Source: Corynebacterium auriscanis (GTDB lineage Bacteria > Actinomycetota > Actinomycetes > Mycobacteriales > Mycobacteriaceae). From it: a stretch of 64,000 nt of DNA. How positions within the stretch are numbered: the first letter of the stretch is position 1; each line of letters starts with the position of its first letter. A model generated the notes under the pieces. It was not told the origin of the DNA and did no database searches. It saw only the letters and a list, made by a program, of their open reading frames with translations. Shown here one piece after another: positions 57,055 through 64,000 of this stretch. Where the stretch lies: contig NZ_CP047046.1 of NCBI RefSeq assembly GCF_030408435.1, positions 726,572 to 790,571 on the forward strand, given 5' to 3'. The translations under genes and the position numbers were made by a program.

Positions 57055-57818
57055 CTGGTTAGTGCCCGCCGATGGCTGACCCGAGTTTGCCCCAGGTCCA
57101 TAGTTTCCCCGGTGGCCGCACCGCTAGCAAAGCTATTTGGATCAAGCCTGCGCCGGCCCATCCGGCTCGATTGGGCATGGGGGAACTCCGCTGCAGCGGC
57201 AGCCATCGCCAGTTTCTCGTCGGATTGCAACACCAGTGTTCCTGCGGTGTTTTCCGTCGAATACTCCACAGCATGCGCGCGCTCAATATCCGCCAAGCGC
57301 TCGCACACGCTGGCCACGAACCCCGTCATCCAACTGCGCCGTTGAGTCTGCACGGAAATACCCACCACGCGGGCGGGCCGCGAAGCATCATACGCACCGG
57401 CCAGCATGTGCGAGACCAGCAATCCGTGCAGCATAATCACCCGATCTACATGGTGCGGGCGGCCGAACATGATGGCTTCCTCCACACGCACCGACCCACG
57501 GACTTTGAAGCGCAGCGTGCAGCAGTGCAGCGCGGCACTCAGACCATTGAACAGGGCAAACTGCATGTCCGAATACGCGCCATTGAATTCCTGCTTATGC
57601 CGCTTGATCTGCGAACTACCCGCATGCGCGCCCGCTCCGTGCGCACTCGCCCCCTCGGCGGCCAACGCTGCAGCCGACACACCATACTTGGCCATCAACT
57701 CAAACGCCTTATTCTCAAACGTTTCCCCCTCCGGCGTGCCCTGGCGATCGCGCGCCAGCGCCAGCAGCTTGTGCACTTTCTCCTTCATCGCCGCGAGGTC
57801 GTCACTTCGTTGACTCAT
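57048..57818 (-). CDS. DUF2786-domain protein
   Basis: A 256-residue soluble protein. The N-terminal KEKVHKLLALARDRQGTPEG, then GETFENKAFELMAKYGVS, is the DUF2786 signature. The rest (FNGLSAALHCCTLRFKVRG, IMFGRPHHVDRVIMLHGLLV, WMTGFVASVCERLADIE) follows the usual layout for this family. Function is unknown. The gene starts at ATG 57818, after GGGGGAAGG with about 6 bases spacing. Its 3' end enters the 29-bp repeat array. Confidence 0.8.
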   Translation of the reverse strand: MSQRSDDLAAMKEKVHKLLALARDRQGTPEGETFENKAFELMAKYGVSAAALAAEGASAHGAGAHAGSSQIKRHKQEFNGAYSDMQFALFNGLSAALHCCTLRFKVRGSVRVEEAIMFGRPHHVDRVIMLHGLLVSHMLAGAYDASRPARVVGISVQTQRRSWMTGFVASVCERLADIERAHAVEYSTENTAGTLVLQSDEKLAMAAAAAEFPHAQSSRMGRRRLDPNSFASGAATGETMDLGQTRVSHRRALTSR

Positions 57819-58002
57819 ACCACACCTTCCCCCTTGTAGGTTCTGTTTTTGTTCCGACGCCCTGCGCCCATCACCATCATTGTGCTTCGCACCCTAGCAC
57901 CCAGCGGCGACATCGCTTGCGGGATGCGTTGACAACTTGGGTGTAGGAAGTCGGTTTTCCACAGCCTGCTTAGCCTGGGGATTACCACCGGCTAACCGTC
58001 GG

Positions 58003-58008
58003 TACAGT
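58003..58008 (+). promoter_or_regulatory. -10 box of leaderless metallophosphoesterase gene
   Basis: TACAGT with 7 bases to ATG 58016. The alternative in-frame GTG at 58007 overlaps the box. Confidence 0.5.
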
Positions 58009-58015
58009 GGAACGC

Positions 58016-58636
58016 ATGAGCACCACTTGGTTCACGAGCGACCTTCACCTCGGTCATCCTTTCGTGGCTAACCTACGCGGATACGACAATGTCGGTGAAC
58101 ACGATCAGCGCATCCTCGACAACCTGCGCGCCACGTTGGGCGCGGGCGATACACTGTGGGTTCTCGGCGATTGCTCCAGTGGTTGGGGACCACAAGAAGA
58201 ACGCGCACTGCGCTTGCTGGAGGATACGTTTCATTACATCAGAACCCACCTGGGTGTGGATTTCACGGCACATCTAATCTCCGGAAATCATGATTCTTGC
58301 CATCCGATGTACACCGATAGTGCCGCGGCACAACGCGACTTCTTGCGGGTTTTCGATTCCGTGCAGCCTTTCCAGTACTACGAATTTGGTGGCGAACCCG
58401 CCTGGCTGTGCCACTTCCCGCGGCCAGGTTTCGACCACGAAGGGATGGATTCCCGGCATGATGAACTGCGCTTGCGCGTGGATCGCCTTATCCATGGGCA
58501 CCTGCACTCCCCAGTCCCGATAACGGGCCGAGGACAGGTGGATGTGGGCCTCGATGCGTGGGGGATGAAACCTGTGAGCGAGGACAGAGTGCACACTGCC
58601 CTCTTGAGAAGTTTTGAGGAATTTCCCATGGACTAA
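58016..58636 (+). CDS. Calcineurin-like metallophosphoesterase
   Basis: A 206-residue enzyme with the metal-binding blocks in order: TSDLHLGH near residue 7, LWVLGDCSSGW, LISGNHDSCHP, CHFPRPGF, and LIHGHLHSP. These give a two-metal phosphoesterase; small stand-alone members act on nucleotides or phosphodiesters, and the substrate here is unknown. Asp-Cys in GDCSSGW replaces the more usual GDxxxG pattern only slightly. The start is set by the leaderless -10 box. Confidence 0.85.
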   Translation: MSTTWFTSDLHLGHPFVANLRGYDNVGEHDQRILDNLRATLGAGDTLWVLGDCSSGWGPQEERALRLLEDTFHYIRTHLGVDFTAHLISGNHDSCHPMYTDSAAAQRDFLRVFDSVQPFQYYEFGGEPAWLCHFPRPGFDHEGMDSRHDELRLRVDRLIHGHLHSPVPITGRGQVDVGLDAWGMKPVSEDRVHTALLRSFEEFPMD

Positions 58637-58725
58637 TATTGTGGGGGCTGATCAGTGCGCCAGATCACTATTCCACTGCCACGGATAGTTGGGAAGGCGC
58701 CCAGTGCAGAACGGAATCTATCCTC

Positions 58726-59580
58726 GTGAAAAAGCTCAACAAGGCTGGGGGAGCATCATTTTTAGTCGCCGTGGTTTGTGCTACGGGTCTTCAGGTTTCC
58801 GAGGTGCCAGCACAGGCGGCGCCGTGGCAACCACCGCGCTTCGAGCTGCCACGCGTCCCGCTGCCTGCTGCATCGAACCCAATGGGATCGCTGCAGAATG
58901 TGCCGATTCCCGGATTGCCGGGGTTCCCGCAACCCAAGCCCAAGCGTCCCGGGGTCAAACCTGTAGTGCACCGAGTGATCACCGGGGTTCCTGGGCGAAG
59001 CACCATCGCCATCATTCATGACAATGGGGCAACGTCGCTGACTCCAAACGCCAGGGAATCTCGTCCAGGTTTGTCCATCGTGAAGATGTATATGGCCGAT
59101 TACGTTTTGCGCTACCGAAAGCCATCCGCCCAAGACAGGATGCTCTTGGAACGGATGATTCGCCTATCCGATGATGGCGCGGCGTCGACAATTAATCGGA
59201 AGTATCCCGGTGCCATTAACGCAATCGCCCGCGATTATGGCCTGACCAGTACAAAGGGAGCACCCCACTGGGGAAACTCCGTAACAAGTGCTTACGATTC
59301 CGCCAAGTTCCTTTCTCGCCTGCGCAAGAACCACCCGGGTTCGAGCATCCTGCGCTGGATGCGCCAAGCCGCGCCAGTGGCCGCGGATGGCACGCGCCAG
59401 AACTGGGGTACTGCTCACTTGCCACGCGTGCGGGGAACCAAGTGGGGTTGGTCTGATTCCGGCAGCCAGAATGTTGCTAGTGCTTCCTTTGGCGACAACT
59501 ACACAGCTGCTGCCTTTACTTGGGGATCGGGTGGAACGCAGTCGGCGGATGTAGCGGTAGTCAAGAAGTACCTGCGGTAG
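58726..59580 (+). CDS. Secreted serine-hydrolase-like protein (beta-lactamase/transpeptidase fold)
   Basis: A 284-residue exported protein. MKKLNKAGGASFLVAVVCAT with a following QVSEVPAQAA is a Sec signal peptide with an AxA-like site, then a Pro-rich linker (about residues 35-75). The catalytic part shows SIVKMYMADYVLRY (an SxxK motif), MIRLSDDGAAST (like SDN), and GTKWGWSDSGSQN (in the place of KTG). This order is that of class A beta-lactamases and penicillin-interacting enzymes, with the third motif altered. GTG 58726 is chosen because the signal peptide begins there. Function unknown; a cell-wall role is plausible. Confidence 0.7.
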   Translation: MKKLNKAGGASFLVAVVCATGLQVSEVPAQAAPWQPPRFELPRVPLPAASNPMGSLQNVPIPGLPGFPQPKPKRPGVKPVVHRVITGVPGRSTIAIIHDNGATSLTPNARESRPGLSIVKMYMADYVLRYRKPSAQDRMLLERMIRLSDDGAASTINRKYPGAINAIARDYGLTSTKGAPHWGNSVTSAYDSAKFLSRLRKNHPGSSILRWMRQAAPVAADGTRQNWGTAHLPRVRGTKWGWSDSGSQNVASASFGDNYTAAAFTWGSGGTQSADVAVVKKYLR

Positions 59581-59588
59581 GGCATGGA

Positions 59589-61388
59589 ATGCTGGTAGCA
59601 GAAGTTTTAGCCGACTATTTGGTGCGCCACGATGTGGCGGCATTCGGAGTGGTTGGTAACGGCAATATCCACATGGTCAGCGCTATGGTTGCCACCGGTG
59701 GGAGGTACACTGCGGTGCGCCACGAAGCTGGGGCAGTGGCTGCAGCCGATGCCTATTACCGGGCCAGTGGGACGGTAGCGGTTGCTACGACCACGTATGG
59801 GCCGGGGTTTTCCAATACGCTGACCCCTCTCACCGAGGCGCATGCAGCCCGCGTGCCATTGGTTTATGTGACCGCGGACATTCCAACCACGGGGCCGCGC
59901 CCGATCGACATCAATCAGCGCGGTGTGTTGGATGCGCTGGGAATTCACTACATCACGTTGACACTCGACAATGTAGCCGACATCATGCCCGAGGCTTTTT
60001 CATGGGCGAGACGGCATAGCGCACCGGTTGTTGTGATGGTTGCGCATGACTTGTGTGACCGCGTAGTGCCGGATCCTGCACTACCGAACGGTGCCGTTAG
60101 CGATGCGGGCAGCGCAGAGAACAAGGCACTGGTGGGTGCTGTTTCCACCCCCGCCGCGAACTCTCAACTCACTACTGCTGCTGCGTCTCACCTTGGGCAG
60201 CTCGCGGCCCAACTCCGTCACGCGCACCGCCCGTTGTTCGTCATCGGCAGAGGAGCCGTTGAATCCGGAACCCAACACGGCATTCTTCACTTAGCGGACA
60301 CCCTCGGCGCCCTTGTCTGCACCACAGCCTGGGCCACCAATTGCGTGGAAACCGAATGGAGCCTGGGCATCGCCGGCGGTTTCGCGCACCGCGGGCGCTT
60401 AGAACTCTTCCGTGCCGCGGATCTCGTTGTTGTCTGTGGCGCCAGCCTTAACAAACTGCAGTCACGCGGTGGGCATCTTTTTGGGGCCGACGCCACGCTG
60501 GTCCGCATCGATTCCGCGCCTAGTCCCGGCGGGTTCATCCAACCGGACCAAGAGATCCAAGCCGACCTCGCCGCGGCCATTCCGATCCTCCTCCGCGAAT
60601 TAGGCACACAGGGGGAGCAGCCCTACTCGGCATCCTCTGCCGAGACGCCGTGCCCAGCTGATGCAACCCTCATGACCGAGACGCCCTCCGACTCCGCTAC
60701 GACCTGGCGGGACACGATCGGAAAGCTCCCCGAGTGTGAATCGGAAGAACTCGACCCCGGTTGTTTCGCCGAAGTCGATTCAACCGATGGGCGGTTGGAT
60801 CCGCGCTTCGTTCTGCGTCGCCTGGCTGAATTGTTGCCCCAGCAACGCTCAATTGTCACCGACGGTGGGCATTTCCTGGGCTGGGTTCCGAAATACCTCA
60901 CGGGTCCTGACCAACACGGATTGGTGCTCGTAGGTTCGGCCATCATGACCATCGGGTTGGGATTGCCTTCCGCGGTGGGAGTAGCAGCCGCGCGGCCGGA
61001 ACGATTCACCGCTCTTATCACCGGTGATGGCGGATGCCTCATGGCCGCCGCAGATGTCGAATCCTTTTTGCGTGCAGAGCCAAGTGAGAGTCACGCGGGG
61101 CGGGGCGTCATCATCCTCAATGATGCAGCGTACGGCGCTGAAGTTCACCAATACAGCCCCAAGGGTTTGCATGTAGAGCCCATGCTGTTGGACGAGGTTC
61201 AGTTTGCCCAGTTAGGTGCGCCTTTCGGTGTGGAGGGAATCACCATCACCGCTCCGGAGCAACTGGCCGAAGGTGGGGAGCTGGCGCAATTCTTGGCGCG
61301 GAAATTCGACGAGGAACCCAACCCGCGGTTCGTTGTCGACGTGCACATTAGCCGCGGGCCGGTCGCGGATTTCCTGAAAGAGCTATAG
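59589..61388 (+). CDS. Thiamine-diphosphate-dependent enzyme, acetolactate-synthase-like
   Basis: A 599-residue protein with the three ThDP domains in order. The PYR domain has the cofactor-activating Glu in RHEAGAVAAADAYYRASG. The central domain has RPLFVIGRGAVESG. The PP domain has TGDGGCLMAAADVESFL, then ILNDAAYGAEVHQY. The layout is that of acetolactate synthase, benzoylformate decarboxylase and related enzymes. It has no partner subunit nearby and is not next to ilv genes, so the substrate is open. ATG 59589 lies 8 bases after the previous stop, suggesting cotranscription. A ~55-residue low-complexity insert follows the central domain. Confidence 0.85.
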   Translation: MLVAEVLADYLVRHDVAAFGVVGNGNIHMVSAMVATGGRYTAVRHEAGAVAAADAYYRASGTVAVATTTYGPGFSNTLTPLTEAHAARVPLVYVTADIPTTGPRPIDINQRGVLDALGIHYITLTLDNVADIMPEAFSWARRHSAPVVVMVAHDLCDRVVPDPALPNGAVSDAGSAENKALVGAVSTPAANSQLTTAAASHLGQLAAQLRHAHRPLFVIGRGAVESGTQHGILHLADTLGALVCTTAWATNCVETEWSLGIAGGFAHRGRLELFRAADLVVVCGASLNKLQSRGGHLFGADATLVRIDSAPSPGGFIQPDQEIQADLAAAIPILLRELGTQGEQPYSASSAETPCPADATLMTETPSDSATTWRDTIGKLPECESEELDPGCFAEVDSTDGRLDPRFVLRRLAELLPQQRSIVTDGGHFLGWVPKYLTGPDQHGLVLVGSAIMTIGLGLPSAVGVAAARPERFTALITGDGGCLMAAADVESFLRAEPSESHAGRGVIILNDAAYGAEVHQYSPKGLHVEPMLLDEVQFAQLGAPFGVEGITITAPEQLAEGGELAQFLARKFDEEPNPRFVVDVHISRGPVADFLKEL

Positions 61389-61460
61389 CGCCTCAGCCAC
61401 CCAACAGGACCTCCAGCTATGTGGCGCCCAGCGGTCACCTGGCGAGTCGCCTTGGCGTGC

Positions 61461-63971
61461 TTACAGGCGTTCGGGCTCGCCAATGCGCTCGCGTTCAGCC
61501 CGGATCACGTCCTTGATCAGCTGCGCTTCGGAAATATCCATGGCCTCGGGGTTGATTTCGGCGGCTTCGGACTCGCGCGCATAACGCTCAAACAGTGCGC
61601 GTTTATCCGCCAGCATCGCGTGCAGTTGCTCCTCGACAGAATCTGGAGTGAGTAAGCGGTGCACTTCCACCGTCCGAATTTGTCCCATCCGGTGCGCACG
61701 CGCCACAGCCTGGGCCTCCACGGCAGGATTCAATTGGGGTTCGAACAGAACCACCCGGCTGGCCGCCTGAATATTTAATCCTTCGCTGGCAGCTGTGATC
61801 TGGCATACCAATACCGCACCGGGGCCAGCGACTGTGAAATCATCAACTGCTTTCTGACGCTCCTGGTGGCTCACCCCGCCGGCAATCGGCCCGAATGCCC
61901 GATCGCCCAATTGCGCCACCACGCCGTCAAGCACCGAACGAAAGTAAGTGAACACGATCGTTTTCGCATCATCGGCGCCATCTTCCAGCAGCTCGATCAT
62001 ACGCTCCATCTTGGCGCTGCGCGGCCCGCTGAAAGCTTGACGCATATCCATGAAATGCCCACGTTGCACGGCATTTTCATAAGCGGTGACATCGTCCGGC
62101 TTCGGTTCGATCCACTCTTCGACCTCCAGCAGTGGCGGTAGCTCAGCCAGCACATCGGACTGATTGCGGCGTAAGTAATGGGGCGCGATTGTCTTCTTGA
62201 ACTTCCCCGCGTGCCCGCGCACCCGTTCCAGTTGCGTGGTGATCTCTGGATCCAGGTACCCCAGCAGCGCTTCAAACTCCGCCACGCGGTTTTCTAGCGG
62301 TGTGCCCGTGAGGTACACGCAGATCTCTGCGCGCTTCGTCAGTGCCTGCACCCCTTGAGATTGCAGTGACTTGGGGTTCTTCGCACGGTGGGCCTCGTCA
62401 ACCACCAGCACATCGACGGGCCGCTCGCTGTCTGCACCCGTAAGCTGATCGTTGGCACGGACTTCGGGGTAACCGGCGATGGCCACTCCGCCGCGTTTCG
62501 TCCACGCCTCATACGTCGCTTCCTTGTTGGGGCCGTGCAGAATAAGCGGCTCCAACTCCGTGAATTTACGTACTTCGCGTTCCCAGTTGATGCGCAAGCT
62601 GGGCGGGCACACCACCAGTGCATGCGTTCTACCTTGGGCGGCCATGTGCACGATGGCGGCGAGGGCCTGCAGAGTCTTTCCCAAACCCATTTCGTCGCCG
62701 ATCAGTACCTTGCGTTGCGCCAATGCGAATTTCGCGCCAAACGCCTGATAGCCACGCAGGTTGGCCTTGATGGTGCCTTGCAGATTGATGTCCTCAATCC
62801 GCCGCGCCACTTCCTCGGGCACGTCGCTCGTGTGTTCGCCGTCGCCATACGCGTGGAACTCCGCTGCGCGAATGGCATAGATATTCCAGGCTTCCTCGGC
62901 CGACAGATTCGGGGTGGGGCGGTGGGCCTCCACTTCTGTAAGCAAACTGTTGGCACCGGCTATCGCTACCTTATATTCCGACGCCACCCGCTCCAGTTGA
63001 ATCACGTCCGTGGGTAGGCCTCGGATGTCATCGCGGAATGTCAGCAGGTTGGCCAGCGCCGTCACATAGCCTGTGGAGGCGTGTTTTTGCTGGTAATCAA
63101 TTCGCGGAATCTGTGACCGCTCGACGTCTTCAATGAAACTGCGCGCTGCTGCAATGGCTTGCGTGGCCGTCTTTTCCCCCACCCCGTCGTAAGGAGTGAG
63201 GTCAGCGGGCGTGGCGTGCGCGATCTGGTGCAAGGTGAGGTGCTGTAACGGGCCCAACCGCAAACGACCGTCGGTGATCTGATCCAACACGGAGATGTCT
63301 GTGCGCTGGATCTCCGCGCGCGCCTGTTGCTCGCACAACTGGCGCGCGGCCTCCTGCACACGCTGTTCCAACATCCGCTCGGTAGCCAGTTGGGTTTCGA
63401 TACGTTCTGCGGCGGCAACGTGGGTGTTGACCTGCTGAGCATCCACCCATTCCACCGGACGGTTGGTGAGTTGCATCAGGTCGCGCGTGATGGCTTCCGT
63501 GGCCGCGGAGAGACTAATGCCCGTAAATTCATTCGTTGGAGTGGAGCCCAGGGCGGCGTCAATCCCCGAAAGAATTGAGTGCACCGCCGCAACATCCAGC
63601 GATCGCATCCAGGCGATGGCCTGCTCCCCGGCGACGGGGCGTTTGCGGAAGAACCGTAGAAAACCGGTGGAATCGGGAACCTTGCGGGCCTCGGCGGCGG
63701 AGAGCTCGAATTCGGTGGGGGAGGGGAGCGCGATCTGGGCAACCTCTTGGTGTAGATAATCGAAGTTGGTGCGGTTGATCTTGGCAAGGTATGCCGCGGT
63801 CTGAAGGTTGGGGCCGAATGCGAACACCCGAGTCTCGTCGTTACTGCCGATGGTGGGCGCCACCCCACCAGCCGCGATGGTATCGACGCGCCACCTCGTG
63901 GCCTCGAGGTGCTGACACGCACCACGCACATCGGCAATGAGGGTTTCTAGTTCTACAGCCGTGATCGTCAC
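61461..63971 (-). CDS. SNF2-family helicase with internal helix-hairpin-helix
   Basis: An 836-residue protein. The C-terminal ~450 residues form a SNF2 motor: motif I in IGDEMGLGKTLQALAAI near residue 427, DEAH in VLVVDEAHRAKNP near 523, YLTGTPLENRVAEFEALLGY, and in the second lobe FTYFRSVLDGVV, AASEGLNIQAASRVVLFEPQ and ARAHRMGQIRTVEVHRLL. The N-terminal ~400 residues are helical and contain a HhH motif (PYDGVGEKTATQAI) near 258. No Zn-finger or nuclease domain is seen. The role is probably DNA or chromosome maintenance, unspecified. GTG 63971 has TAGAAT 9 bases upstream. Confidence 0.88.
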   Translation of the reverse strand: MTITAVELETLIADVRGACQHLEATRWRVDTIAAGGVAPTIGSNDETRVFAFGPNLQTAAYLAKINRTNFDYLHQEVAQIALPSPTEFELSAAEARKVPDSTGFLRFFRKRPVAGEQAIAWMRSLDVAAVHSILSGIDAALGSTPTNEFTGISLSAATEAITRDLMQLTNRPVEWVDAQQVNTHVAAAERIETQLATERMLEQRVQEAARQLCEQQARAEIQRTDISVLDQITDGRLRLGPLQHLTLHQIAHATPADLTPYDGVGEKTATQAIAAARSFIEDVERSQIPRIDYQQKHASTGYVTALANLLTFRDDIRGLPTDVIQLERVASEYKVAIAGANSLLTEVEAHRPTPNLSAEEAWNIYAIRAAEFHAYGDGEHTSDVPEEVARRIEDINLQGTIKANLRGYQAFGAKFALAQRKVLIGDEMGLGKTLQALAAIVHMAAQGRTHALVVCPPSLRINWEREVRKFTELEPLILHGPNKEATYEAWTKRGGVAIAGYPEVRANDQLTGADSERPVDVLVVDEAHRAKNPKSLQSQGVQALTKRAEICVYLTGTPLENRVAEFEALLGYLDPEITTQLERVRGHAGKFKKTIAPHYLRRNQSDVLAELPPLLEVEEWIEPKPDDVTAYENAVQRGHFMDMRQAFSGPRSAKMERMIELLEDGADDAKTIVFTYFRSVLDGVVAQLGDRAFGPIAGGVSHQERQKAVDDFTVAGPGAVLVCQITAASEGLNIQAASRVVLFEPQLNPAVEAQAVARAHRMGQIRTVEVHRLLTPDSVEEQLHAMLADKRALFERYARESEAAEINPEAMDISEAQLIKDVIRAERERIGEPERL

Positions 63972-63980
63972 ATTCAGCAG

Positions 63981-63986
63981 ATTCTA
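63981..63986 (-). promoter_or_regulatory. -10 box of the SNF2 helicase gene
   Basis: TAGAAT on the minus strand, 9 bases before GTG 63971. Confidence 0.4.
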
Positions 63987-64000
63987 ATGCGCTGTGGCTA

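Overview
The window is a stretch of chromosome from a Corynebacterium-type actinobacterium. The order tig-clpP1-clpP2-clpX, then valS-folC-DUF4233-ndk, then rne-rplU-rpmA-obg-proB-proA, then nadD-rsfS-phosphatase-degV-comEA-comEC-holA-(rpsT)-(pemK-like)-lepA is the conserved corynebacterial and mycobacterial arrangement. A DipZ-type thioredoxin protein, a mycothiol-type reductase, a trHbO-type globin and very common leaderless gene starts agree with this. I cannot name the species from sequence alone.

Layout. 1-3.2 kb: the 3' end of a dipZ-like gene, tRNA-Arg(TCT), and a fused CopD/CtaG copper and cytochrome-oxidase assembly protein. 3.4-7.6 kb: a second-type SSB, the ribosome-associated ABC-F protein EttA, a hot-dog thioesterase and an unrecognised protein with an in-frame 54-bp triplication. 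7.6-8.2 kb: repeats only. 8.2-13.6 kb: TauE-type permease and globin (overlapping genes), PepN, a divergent mycothiol-reductase-like protein, and RpiB. 13.7-16.9 kb: an intact IS30-family element, a small HTH protein, tRNA-Gly(TCC), a gene-free stretch with a repeat array, and tRNA-Pro(TGG). 17.1-21.8 kb: protein folding and proteolysis (trigger factor, ClpP1, ClpP2, ClpX) with a ClgR-type site before clpP1. 22.1-24.1 kb: a TetR-like protein without a DNA-binding head, divergent from malate dehydrogenase. 24.3-25.9 kb: a decayed second IS30-family element with intact long inverted repeats. 26.1-33.0 kb: esterase, then valS-folC-DUF4233-ndk. 33.1-33.9 kb: a membrane protein with a winged-helix-like tail. 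34.1-43.1 kb: RNase E/G, a structured rplU leader, L21, L27, Obg, ProB, ProA. 43.2-51.8 kb: YwiC-like protein, NadD, RsfS, a GpgP-like phosphatase, DegV, ComEA, ComEC, HolA. 51.9-57.8 kb: S20, PemK-like protein, LepA, FUSC permease, DUF2786 protein. 58.0-64.0 kb: metallophosphoesterase, a secreted serine-hydrolase-like protein, a ThDP enzyme of unknown substrate, and a SNF2 helicase.

Most genes are housekeeping: translation and its quality control (EttA, ValS, L21, L27, S20, RsfS, Obg, LepA), RNA decay, regulated proteolysis, proline synthesis, folate, NAD, and central carbon metabolism. No phage, plasmid, CRISPR or defence cluster is visible. The non-textbook signals lie between genes. More than ten unrelated short tandem-repeat arrays occur, two of them with alternating A-B-A-B units. 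A three-way-junction RNA precedes rplU. A nearly fixed spacing of 7 bases between -10 box and start codon recurs at about a dozen genes and resolves several start codons. Other oddities are a headless TetR-like protein, a histone-like tail on trigger factor, and a thioredoxin-fold reductase lacking its resolving cysteine.
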